In this document: piece by piece, positions 53,897-64,000 of the stretch
Layout of the letters: every line of letters begins with the position of its first letter
How positions within the stretch are numbered: position 1 is the stretch's first letter
DNA from: Siderastrea siderea
Lineage: Eukaryota > Cnidaria > Anthozoa > Scleractinia > Rhizangiidae
Assembly: GCA_964030785.1 (NCBI GenBank)
Contig: OZ034968.1
Span: forward strand, 29,129,686-29,193,685
DNA length: 64,000 nucleotides
Reading direction: 5' to 3'
Position numbers and translations under genes: made by a program
The notes under the pieces: generated by a model
Told to the model about the DNA's origin: nothing
Seen by the model: only the letters and a program-made list of their open reading frames with translations
The model's database searches: none

Positions 53897-56800
53897 CCGC
53901 CGCCAGGACGGGGTCTAGTAATACCCTTTTTACCCTGCCGTGAGGACGGGGACTAGTAATACCCGTTTTTTTGTTTTTTTTTTTACCCCGCCGTCAGGAC
54001 GGGGTCTAGTAATACCTGTTTTTTTTTTTGGTGGTCACTTGCCCTAGACCTGCGGTTTTCGTTCGGGCAAACAAATACTCGCCGTGTCTTTCGCTACATG
54101 GGCTAGGAATTGTATCTTGAGTAGCCTTAATATGTTTTACACCCCCTGAGGGGGGAGAACAACGGTGGGGTCTAATGCCCCTGGGGCTTTTCTTGTTACC
54201 CCACCGTGAGGACGGGGTCTAGTAATACCCGTTTTGTTTGGTCGTCACTTGCCTCAGACCTCCGCTTGGTCAAAACAATACTTGCCGGTGTTCTTCGTTC
54301 GTTTAGCGTTATTTCGCCAGAATTTTCATGAAAGTTGGTGTAGAAAATTAATGGTGATTTAATGGCCTGAAAACCCTTCGATGAAAGCAAGAACGAAGGT
54401 GCTAGCGAGCTTTGAAGCTGGCATGAATTCGCCAAACTTGCCCTGGCACGTAAACATTACATCACTGAAACACAAAAGGCGATTCGGGGAAGTCCAGTGC
54501 TTTCGCCAAGTTGAATAATTCAACAGTGAAATGCAAGCATTTTTTTGGCAGTTTTCATGCTTCGCCAAAATCTTTAGAAAAAGTTGTATAGAAAAGTACA
54601 AGAAATTCAATAGAGTTGACTTCTCTTCGATGAGACGAAGGACGAAGGTGCTAGCGAGCTTTGAAGCTGGCATGAATACGCCTAACTTGCCGTATCTCGT
54701 AAACGTTACGTGACTGAAAGACAGAAGCCAATTCGGGGAATTTCCTTGCTTTCGTTAAAGCATTTATCGATTCATGGCCTAAAAGTGGACTTTTCCGTTT
54801 CCTTTTTCAGTAGATAACCGTTCCCTTTCGATTTAAGGATAATTTTTTCTCTATCATAAATCTATTTAAATTTCCGTGCCCTTGTTGAATATTTAGAATT
54901 ACGCTGAGATGTCATTTCGTTAAAAAAAAACGTGACATAGCTGAGCCCGCTATGGTCAGAACTATTTCGCCAAGTTCCTCTTTGCGAGTGCAAGAACAGG
55001 TGGATAACCAAGGAATGAGGGAAGGGAAAGCCGTTCATACTATAAGGGATTCATGATATCACAAGGAGAAGGGTGCAGAGAAGACGTTTGGGGGAGGATG
55101 ACAGCACACACGTCAAACGTAAGAAAAATCACCAACTTCAAAACTTTATACCACTTGGGCACACATCTCGAGTGACCGTAATGTACCTTCCCCCCTCGAG
55201 GGGAGGGGGAAAAACGGCGGGGTCCAATGCCTCCGGGGCTTTTCTTGTTACCCCGCCGTCAGGACGGGGTCTAGTAATACCCGTTTTTTTACCCCGCCGT
55301 CAGGACGGGGTCTAGTAATACCCGTTGTTTTTGTGTCGTGGTCACTTGCCCCAGACCTCCGCTCGGTCAAAACAATACTTGCCGGTGATCTTGGTTCGTT
55401 TAGCGTTATTTCGCCAGAATTTTCATGAAAGTTGGTGTAGAAAATTACTGGCGATTTAATGGCATGAAAACCCCTTCGATGAGAGCAAGGAAGAAGGTGC
55501 TAGCGAGCTTTGAAGCTGGCACGAATTCACCTAAACTTGCCGTAACACGTAAATATTACGTCATTGAAAGACAGAAGCCGATTCGGGGAATTGTTTTGCT
55601 TTCGCTAAAGCATTTATCGAATCATGGCCTAAAAGTAGACCTTTACGTTTCATTTTTCAGTAGATAACCATTCCCTTTCAATTTAAGGATAATTTTTCTT
55701 CATCAATAAATCTATTTAAATTTCCGTGCCCTTGTTTAATATTTAGAATTACGCTGAGATGTCATTTCGTTAAAAAATTGACGTAACTAAGTCAGGCCAT
55801 GGTCAAAACTATTTCGTCACGTTCTTCTTCGCGAGTGCTAGAACAGGTGGATGACCAAGGAATGAGGGAAGGGAAAGGTATTCATACTATAAGGGATCCA
55901 TGATATCACAAGGAGAAGGGTGCAGAACAGACGTTGGGGGGGGATGGCAGCACACACGTCAAACGTTAGAAAAATCACCAACTTCAAAACTTTATACCAC
56001 TTGGGCACATATCTTGAGTGACCGTAATGTATTTGCACCCCGAGGGGTGCGGCGGTGTCCAATGCCCCTGGGGCTTTTCTTGTTTTTTTCGTCGTGGTCA
56101 CTTGCCCCAGACCTCCGCTCGGTCAAAACAATATTTGCTGCTAATCTTGGTTCGTTTAGCGTTATTTCGCCAGAATTTTCATGAAAGTTGGTGTAGAAAA
56201 TTACTGGCAATTTAATGGCATGAAAACCCCTTCGATGAAAGCAAGAACGAAGGTGCTAGCGAGCTTTGAAGCTGGCATGAATTCGCCAAACTTGCCCTGG
56301 CACGTAAACATTACATCACTGAAACACAAAAGGCGATTCGGGGAAGTCCCTCGCTTTCGCAAAGTTGAATAATTCACCAGTAAAATGCAAGCATTTTTTG
56401 GGCAGTTTTGCTTTGCTTCACCAAAATCTTTAGGGAAAGTTGTGTAGAAAAGTACAAGAAATTCAATGGAGTTGACTTCTCTTCGATGAGAGCAAGGAAG
56501 AAGGTGCTAGCCAGCTTTGAAGCTGGCATGAATTCACCTAAACTTGCCGTAACACGTAAACATTACGTCATTGAAAGACAGAAGCCGATTCGGGGGATTG
56601 TTTTGCTTTCGCTAAAGCATTTATCGAATCATGGCCTAAAGGTAGACTTTTACGTTTCATTTTTCAGTAGATAACCATTCCCTTTCGATTTAAGGATAAT
56701 TTTTCTTCATCAATAAATCTATTTAAATTTCCGTGCCCTTGTTTAATATTTAGAATTACTCTGATATGTCATTTCGTTAAAAAATTGACGTAACTAAGTC

Positions 56801-57400
56801 ACGCCATGGTCAAAACTATTTCGTCACGTTCTTCTTCGCGAGTGCTAGAACAGGTGGATGTCCAAGGAATGAAGGAAGGGAAAGGTATTCATACTATAAG
56901 GGATCCATGATATCACAAGGAGAAGGGTGCAGAGAAGACATTGGGGGGGATTGCAGCACACACGTCAAACGTTAGAAAAATCACCAACTTCACAACTTTA
57001 TACCACTTGGGCACATATCTTGAGTGACCGTAATGTATTTGCACCCCGAGGGGGGGGAAACGGCGGGGTCCAATGCCCCTGGGTCTTTTCTTGTTGTTTT
57101 TTTTTTTGGCGGTCACTTGCCCCAGACTTCCCTCGGCCAAACAAATATGCATTCCAAACTTTCGGTCAACATAAGCAATGTCTCCATTCGTTTAGGATCG
57201 ATTCGTTAAAATCTTTATGAAAGACGGTGTAGAAAATTACTAGGGATGCAATGGCCTAAAAATCTCTTCGACGAGAACACGGACAAAGATGATAACAAGC
57301 TTTGAAAGGCGCCGATTCGATACCCTAGCCTGCTAAACAGACATTATTCAATATTGAAATGCTTGCATTTCTTGGCAGTTTTTCTTTGCTTCGCCACAAT
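53897..57400. repeat. Tandem repeat array with GC hairpins
   Basis: Units start at GTCACTTGCC: 54034, 54244, 55341, 56097, 57112 (spacing 210, 1097, 756 and 1015 bp). The longer units contain one or two copies of a roughly 250-bp block with GGTGCTAGCGAGCTTTGAAG. Units end in CCAATGCCCCTGGGGCTTTT. Between units there are 1-3 copies of a roughly 40-bp module, ACCCCGCCGTCAGGACGGGG followed by TCTAGTAATACCC. No functional ORF. A SINE-like or Helitron-like origin is possible. Confidence 0.8.
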
Positions 57401-58690
57401 CTTTAGGGATGTCATAAAGAGCCAGACGTTCTGAGCGACCAAAATATAATTTGGGATCCCGCTGAGATACCAGTCTTTCAGTCCGGTATCTCTGCGTGAA
57501 GCCCAGTGACTTACTAGCATTCCAATGTAATTAAATCTGTTTTGGTGATCATTTCCGTTCCACTTAGGCCTTAATTTTTGCGCGAACGTGTTATAATATT
57601 TAATGTGAAATTCATTAATTGCTTGTTTTTAATTTATTCTCCTTTTGTTTATGGCGTTTGAGAGATATATAAACAAGTTTTAACTGCTGTTTGGTAGGAA
57701 ATCGCTTTTTTAGAAAAGTGTAATTTTGAAGAAGAAAAATTTCGGCTGTTAATCACGCGATGGAATTCCATCGGCAAATTGAAAAACTACACTCTACTCA
57801 TGCACACCGCCCTTTGCGTTAGCTATACTGAAAAATAATTTAAAATTACATCCCGCTTCACTCGATCGGCTAGGCTCGATTTTTGCCGCTCTCTCAGAGC
57901 GGCTGGTAATCGAGCCTACCGATCGGTCAAACCTGAAACGAGGATATAAACGCTGAAATACTACTTGAAATTATCATCCGCTTGGATTTCTTCCAGAGCA
58001 ACTAACAATATCCTCTTCCGGTAGGAAATTTATACCGCGTTTACATATTCCACTGTAACGACGATGCAAGCCTTCTGCCTTGAAATAGTAAAACCTGTGA
58101 AAAGACTTGTGGTACCGACATAGGATTTTAGATCAGTATCTAGACTACGCGCAGTCTCTTTTCACTCAAGAATAGTCAAGTAATCATTATAATGCGCGCA
58201 TCATGTTTTCACTCCACAGGCCATTTTCGCGCCCACTTCGCGTCTCTCGCTTGTCCTTTGTGCTTTGTCTTCTCGTACACTTTCCAGTATCATGTACAAA
58301 ATAAATGCAGAGCGAACCAAACTGAACTTACACCGGTTTGAAAGTCGCACCGGCATAAGCTCCTCAAATTTTATTCTGGTTCCATCTTGCGAAATACGGA
58401 CAGCATACGCTAACGCAGGGCTCCTTGCTAGCGAAGTGTTTTTTGGTTCTTTTGGTACACAGACAAATAGGCACAAGCATCAGAAAAGAGAAATTTTCAG
58501 TCAAAAAAAGTGACCATTTAACAGGCGGACGTGAAATACCCAGGCTTTTAGTCGAATATAAAATAAGACAATAATTCCAAATCGTTTTTTCAGCGGCTTA
58601 TCCTTGAGGTAGTTTGTTTTTTTGGGAGAGGGGGGTTACGGATAAAAGGACAGAAAATTGGAGGGTAATTCTTCAGAAAAAAAATACGAA
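57400..58690. other. Gene-free stretch
   Basis: Includes a nested hairpin at about 57,862-57,925: outer arms TCGATCGGCTAGGCTCGA / TCGAGCCTACCGATCGG and an inner CCGCTCT...AGAGCGG. No exon recognised. Confidence 0.45.
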
Positions 58691-58699
58691 AAAAGTGTC

Positions 58700-59040
58700 A
58701 TCTATTTTACGATGACTTTGAATGCTGCAAACCCTAGAAGTGCCTACGCATACAGTGATGCCAGGACTCCAACCTGGGTAACCAAAAGGATATAAAAAAA
58801 TTTGCCTCAAAATGTTTATGATGTTGCATATCCCAGAAGCTCTCGGGCATACAGTGATGCTAGGACTCCAACCTGGCTGAACCAGATAAGATATTACAAC
58901 ATTTGTTTAAATTTTTTGGTCTCAAAATGTTTATTATGTTGCATATCCCAGAAGCGCTCAGGCATACAGTGATGCCAGGACTCCAACCTGGCTGAACCAG
59001 ATAAGATATTACAACGTTTGCCCAAAATTGGCACTCATGC
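58700..59040 (+). repeat. 114-118-bp tandem repeat, left flank of satellite
   Basis: Units begin AAAATGTTTATTATGTTGCA and contain GCCAGGACTCCAACCTGGCT. Two good copies (58,807 and 58,922) and a decayed one upstream. Same unit, same orientation, on the right flank at 62,267-62,540. Confidence 0.85.
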
Positions 59041-59400
59041 CCAATACTGCCGCACTGATACGGACCGTTATTTGCAGTTGACGGTCCGTAAGTTTCGCAC
59101 GGACCGTCACTCTTGCTTACGGACCGGGATTTGCGGTTGACAGTTCGTATGCTTCGCACGGACCGTCATTCTTGCTTACGGACCGTTATTTGCGGTTGAC
59201 GGTCCGTACGTTTCGCACAGACCGTCATTCTTACTTACAGTCCACATACAGAGCGTGCATCTCATTATCGCGCCAGGGCCAACTGTTGACGGTCCGTACA
59301 TTTCGCACGGACCGTCATTTGCGGTTGACGGTCCGTACGTTTCGCGCAGACCGTCATCCTTGCTTACAGACCGCCATTTACCATTCACGATCCGTATGTA
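59041..59400. repeat. ACGGACCGT-box array, about 61-bp units
   Basis: Three units spaced 61 bp (59,057; 59,118; 59,179) followed by decayed copies. Each pairs ACGGACCGT-type boxes with GACGGTCCGT in opposite sense around TTTGCGGTT and TTTCGCACG spacers, so each can fold on itself. Confidence 0.8.
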
Positions 59401-59404
59401 GAGG

Positions 59405-59413
59405 TATAAATAG
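59405..59413 (+). promoter_or_regulatory. TATA-box-like TATAAATAG next to the box array
   Basis: GAGGTATAAATAG lies directly after the ACGGACCGT array. The same association is kept in the dispersed copy at 2.2-2.37 kb. It looks like a TATA element but no transcription unit was identified downstream. Confidence 0.25.
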
Positions 59414-59429
59414 TCTATACAAGTATGAT

Positions 59430-60650
59430 TGAGCCTCGTTATTTAAGCGTACGTACGAACCGAGCGAGATACACCAAAGAGGTTGAAAGAGAAGACGGTA
59501 ATCTGTCTAGTTGCGCAAACTAATAACAGAGTTCTAAAAGCAAACTTTTATGTCGATTATTCCTTCTATTGAAGCCTTGTGAAACTGTTTAGGGAAAGGC
59601 AGACGATAACATGTCTATTACTCGTTCGATAAGCGTCGCGCAAACTGATAACAGAGTTGTAAAAGCGAACTGTTATGTCCATTACTCCTTCTATTGAAGC
59701 CTTGTGAAACTGTTCAAGGGAAGGCAACCATGATTATGATTAATGCCACGTTATTTAAGCGCCATACGAAGCGGGCGTGATACACGAAAGAAATACGTAC
59801 GACGCGAGCGAGGACTACACGAATAGAAGAAGATAATACTGTCTATTACTCGTTCTATAAGCATCGCGCGTAAAGTGATAACAGAGCTCTAAAAGCGAAC
59901 TGTTATGTCCATTACTCCTTCTATTAAATCCTTGTGAATTATGTCTCGTTATTTAAGTGCCATACGAAGCGAGCGTGATACAGGAAATAGAAGAAGATAA
60001 TATGTCTATAACTCGTTCTATAAGCTTTGCGTCAATTATCTATCAAACAAATATTCATACTATCAATTCAGGCAAGCAACCGACCGCAAACGATCGATGA
60101 ATAGGAATTATTTTCATGCGTATTCTCCCGTCCATTACGATCTGTTTAAACACGAACGATCGATCGATTATAAATGTAGTATTCTGCCTTCGTTCCACAC
60201 TTTCAACTCGATAAAGCCCTGCCGCACACAAACGTTACAAAACGTTTCATGCGAATTCTGCCTTCAATTGCATAGTCCCGCTAGTCCCCTTCACAGCCAT
60301 TTTATGTCTACAGGAGCCTTGCGTGGCGACAATAATAAACCAGTATTAGCTTACACAAATATGCCTTTAGAAAGCTCTAAAATAATCTAAGAAGGCGGAA
60401 AACGACGTTTCAAGTATTTTGCTAAATTTTTCTCCTTGGGTGCCCCTGCTGCATAGGAAACTATCAATCGCACTATTTATGAAATGTCGACTACAATGTT
60501 GCACGGGACAATTCATAAAGAATATTGCTTTCACGCGTATTCATATTCACCCCCAGAGACACTACATTAAAGTGCGCACCATCGAGCGACACAAGTTATT
60601 TTCAGGCTTAGCAACGAATATGTGTTCCACAAACGACCACTTTTACATCT
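59430..60650. repeat. Interior of the composite repeat
   Basis: Contains three to four decayed tandem copies of a roughly 120-bp unit (AACAGAGTT.TAAAAGCGAACT, ATGTCCATTACTCCTTCTATT, GAAGCCTTGTGAA) between 59,490 and 60,010, then unique sequence with two chance ORFs of under 100 codons. Confidence 0.65.
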
Positions 60651-62220
60651 ACGAGCCGATATGTACGGACAGTGAACTCCTCTATACGGCCCGTATCTAA
60701 AGTTCACAGTCCATAAGAAACATACCTCCCACTCACAAACAGAACAAAATATTCTAAGTTCCGCTAATGAGATGCAATTTACGGACCGTGAACTCTTATA
60801 TACGGACCGTATCTAAAGTTCACGGTCCGTACAAACTGTACGGTCCGTAACAAAGATATCTCCCTCTCACAACGGGAATGAAATATTCTAAGTCCCACTA
60901 ATGAGATGCAATTTACGGACCGTGAACTCATCTTTACGGACCGTATCTGAAATTCACGGTCCGTACAAACTGTACGGTCCGTAACAAAGATATCCCCGTC
61001 TCGCAACGGGAATGAAATATTCCAAGTCCCACTAATAAGATGCAATTTACGGACCGTGAACTCTTCTATACGGACCGTATCTGAACTTCACGGTTCGTAC
61101 AAACTGTACGGTCCGTAACAAAGATATCTCCCTCTCACAACGGGAATGAAATATTCTAAGTCTTACTAATGAGATGCAATTTACGGACCGTGAACTCTTC
61201 TATACGGGCCGTATCTGAAGTTCACGATCCGTGCGAACTGTACGGTCCGTAAAAAAAGATCTCCCACTCACAACCAGCATGAAATACTCTAAGTGCCACT
61301 AATTTAATGAGATGCAATTTACGGACCGTGAACTCATCTTTACGGACTGTATCTGAAATTCACGGTCCGTACAAACTGTACGGTCCGTAACAAAGATATC
61401 CCCGTCTCGCAACGGGAATGAAATATTCTAAGTCCCACTAATAAGATACAATTTACGGACCGTGAACTCTTCTAAACGGACCGTATCTGAAGTTCACGGT
61501 CCGTGTGAACTGTACGGTCCGTCAAAAAATATCTCCCACTCACAACCAGAATGAAATACTCTAAGTGCCACTAATTTAATGAGATGCAATTTACGCACCG
61601 TGAACTCATCTTTACGGACCGTATCTGAAATTCACGGTCCGTACAAACTGTACGGTCCGTAACAAAGATATCCCCGTCTCGCAACGGGAATGAAATATTC
61701 CAAGTCCCACTAATAAGATGCAATTTACGGACCGTGAACTCTTCTATACGGACCGTATCTGAACTTCACGGTTCGTACAAACTGTACGGTCCGTAACAAA
61801 GATATCTCCCTCTCACAACGGGAATGAAATATTCTAAGTCTTACTAATGAGATGCAATTTACGGACCGTGAACTCTTCTATACGGACCGTATCTGAAGTT
61901 CACGATCCGTGCGAACTGTACGGTCCGTAAAAAAATATCTCCCACTCACAACCAGCATGAAATACTCTAAGTGCCACTAATTTAATGAGATGCAATTTAC
62001 GGACCGTGAACTCATCTATACGGACCGTATATGAAATTCACGGTCCGTACAAACTGTACGGTCCGTAACAAAAATATCTCCCTCTCACAACGGGAATGAA
62101 ATATTAAAAGTCCCACTATTGAGATGCAATTTACGGACCGTTAACTCTTCTATACGGACCGTATCTGAAGTTCACGGTCCGTACAAAACTCTACGGACCG
62201 AAACCATAGTCTCACGGTTC
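60650..62220. repeat. Satellite of 134-138-bp units in a 5-unit higher-order repeat
   Basis: Units beginning GAGATGCAATTTACGGACC start at about 60769, 60903, 61038, 61171, 61309, 61443, 61581, 61715, 61849, 61985 and 62121; a decayed unit precedes them. Each has four ACGGACCGT/ACGGTCCGT boxes, with ACGGACCGTGAACT and AGTTCACGGTCCGT forming exact inverted arms. Units five apart (about 677 bp) share private variants, for example GAACTTCACGGTTCGT at 61,038 and 61,715 and CACGATCCGTGCG at 61,171 and 61,849. Confidence 0.9.
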
Positions 62221-62266
62221 GTTACAGTGCGGGTGTATTGGACAACCCTCAAAATTGGTGTCGCAA

Positions 62267-62540
62267 AATGTTTATTATGTTGCATATCCCAGAAGCGCTC
62301 AGGCATACAATAATGCCAGGACTCCAACCTGGCTGAACCACATAAGTTATTACAACGTTTGCCTAAAATTTTGTGTGGCAAAACGTTTATTATGTTGAAT
62401 ATCCCAGAAGCGCTCAGGCATACAATGATGCCAGGACTCCAACCTGGCTGAACCAGATAAGATATTACAACGCTTGCCTAAAATTCTGTGTCGCAAAATG
62501 TTTATTATGTTGCATATCCCAGAAACTCTCAGGCTACACT
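62267..62540 (+). repeat. 114-bp tandem repeat, right flank of satellite
   Basis: Copies at about 62,267 and 62,381 and a truncated one at 62,495, in the same orientation as the left flank at 58,807-59,040. Confidence 0.85.
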
Positions 62541-62799
62541 GGAACGCCACATTTCACAGATCTAATTTAGCAGCTAGATGAAGCGCTTGTAGAAATTCCA
62601 ACCCGCCAAATATCGAAAGCAGCCATTTGCAGAAGGATAGGAGTAAAGGATTGTGAAATCTAACCTCTTTAGAATTGTCAAAAGAGCTCTATTGAAACGC
62701 TGCGGGAGTGAAACCGCAAGCCCAATACCATGACGTCACTCCATAGCAGCCAGACCTTGCGAATTTTTAGACTTCCGGTTCTCTCTGGCTCGTGATGTG

Positions 62800-64000
62800 T
62801 GTAGCAAACTACAAGGAATTCAATGGGGTTAACTTCTCGTCGACAAGAGCGAGTGCGAATGTGCTAGCGAGCTTTAACTGGAAAGCTGGCACGAATTCGC
62901 GATCGCTATAATAGTAGTTATGATGTAAAGTGTGTATATCAATGCCATAAAGTAAGCAATACTGCTCTCCATAATTTCGCTCGACCACAGACCTTTAAAA
63001 AGGAAATTAGAAATGAGAACCAGGATCAAAGAAAAATCTTTGTCCCCGGCGGGATTTGAACTCAAGACCTCCGGATTAGATCACCGTCGCTCCACCAACT
63101 GAGCTACGAGGCCAAGCTGGGAGCCGGTATCCATCCGCTGACCGATGAGCGGACAGACTCTCAATTGCGTTTGATGGTACGTTGAAAGTGGAAGCTCCTG
63201 CCATCGACGAAACGAAGGGAGAGAGAACACTGGCGGGGTTAATGCCCCTGGGGCTTTTTTTTAACCGGCCGTCGCCATATGCGACCGCCGGTTTATAAAA
63301 TGGACACGTTGCAATTAGTGGATTGCACCATCGATACATCATAGTTCTTGAGAAGGGAGAGAGAGATGAGAGTTTATTTGATGCGAAAGGTTGATTTTAA
63401 TTACATAAAGACGAAGGAATCGGTCATTAATAAGGAGATCAACTAATAAGGTAGCTGTTACGAGTCTTTCGGTTAATTCGTGTGGTTTGCGTATGGTGTT
63501 GGTTGGGTTTGAGGTAATTAGCTAGTTTCTAGCCGTTCCGAGTCAACTTTTTTACTTTGCGTGGGGATTCCCGGGTTAACAAACCAGATTTAAACATTAC
63601 GTCATGAGATTGCTTTAACGTGCACCAGACTCTGACGGTCTGCTCGAGCTCGTGTTTATCAAGCGTTATACTTTCATTCTACTGCTATGTTCACTAGGTA
63701 CAGCAGTAAATATTTCGTCATCCCTTTGTAAGCATCCTCAGTTGCGGGCAAATTTATACCTACATTCAACGTTTGAGTGAATTTGCGTTTTTCAGCAGAA
63801 ATAAAAGCTATAAGAAAGATAAGCTGAGTCATCAGAGTTTAAACATTACGTCATCCAGTAACGCTATAGTCAAAATATTGTGTCACACAATTACACTTTT
63901 CGTCACGCTGGTTCGTGCTAACATTTGTGAAACCTAGGGGTGGGGAGGGTTAAAATGCCGTTAAACGGCCGGTTAAAATGCCCATTGGGCTTTCTTGTTA
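62800..64000. other. Fragments of the 54-57 kb repeat family; no gene
   Basis: Related pieces are at 62,810-62,900 (GTGCTAGCGAGCTTTAACTG), 63,235-63,260 (AATGCCCCTGGGGCTTTTTT) and 63,950-64,000 (AATGCCCATTGGGCTTTCTT). The rest shows no recognisable exon. Confidence 0.5.
63040..63160 (-). repeat. tRNA-derived SINE fragment
   Basis: The minus strand reads GGCCTCGTAGCTCAGTTGGT (A-box-like) and GAGTTCAAATCCCGCCGG (B-box-like) with a CGGCTCCCAGCTTGG leader, resembling the leader of the 30-kb SINE. The anticodon arm is poor, so not called as a tRNA gene. Confidence 0.65.

Noticed and set aside
54196..57220. Short repeated open frames across the tandem array (RTKVLASFEAGMNSP-type)
   Set aside because: They recur because the DNA repeats; frames are short, begin and end differently between units and show no coding constraint.
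59041..62220. CRISPR array
   Set aside because: Regular repeats are present, but there are no unique spacers: whole units are repeated, the context is eukaryotic and no cas genes exist.

Overview
The window is animal nuclear DNA, best explained as a stony coral or other hexacorallian cnidarian. It is AT-rich, its genes have many short exons separated by long introns with GT-AG borders, and it is crowded with tRNA-derived SINEs, MITEs, a DIRS retroelement and satellites. The gene families seen (invertebrate transglutaminase, apolipoprotein L-like, a secreted beta-sandwich domain also known from GH32-linked bacterial proteins) fit that assignment. No bacterial, organellar or viral genes were found. 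The organism call is inference; no database could be searched.

Layout. (1) 1-5.6 kb, minus strand: part of an unrecognised multi-exon gene running off the left edge. It has one 165-codon beta-sandwich exon and several short, duplicated exons, all in phase 1-1. (2) 9.85-24.9 kb, minus strand: a transglutaminase gene with 13 coding exons that can be joined in phase from an N-terminal leader to the stop codon. It carries an in-frame TGA just before the active-site cysteine and a frameshift in the first C-terminal barrel, so this copy looks disabled. Its introns and 3' flank hold a LINE-SINE chimera with a nested MITE, and an approximately 3.2-kb TIR element with a broken RecQ-like helicase. Two CUB-like exons lie just upstream (26.0-26.4 kb). 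(3) 28.2-37.6 kb: a gene-free island of nested inverted repeats, including two head-to-head SINE pairs, each flanked by target-site duplications. (4) 38.4-53.9 kb: an apolipoprotein L-like gene (plus strand, 40.6-44.05 kb) with a fold-back element in its intron. Its promoter and exon-1 region is duplicated downstream; that duplicate is split by a 5.17-kb DIRS-type tyrosine-recombinase retrotransposon (45.7-50.9 kb, minus strand). (5) 53.9-57.4 kb: a tandem array with GC hairpins. (6) 58.7-62.55 kb: a composite satellite whose 134-136-bp unit carries ACGGACCGT boxes and is organised as a 5-unit higher-order repeat. (7) 62.6-64 kb: SINE and hairpin-repeat fragments.

The host genes do not form an evident pathway. 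The most notable signals are the two independent lesions in an otherwise complete transglutaminase, the repeated formation of inverted SINE dimers with target duplications, the textbook DIRS termini with internal complementary region, and the higher-order ACGGACCGT satellite.
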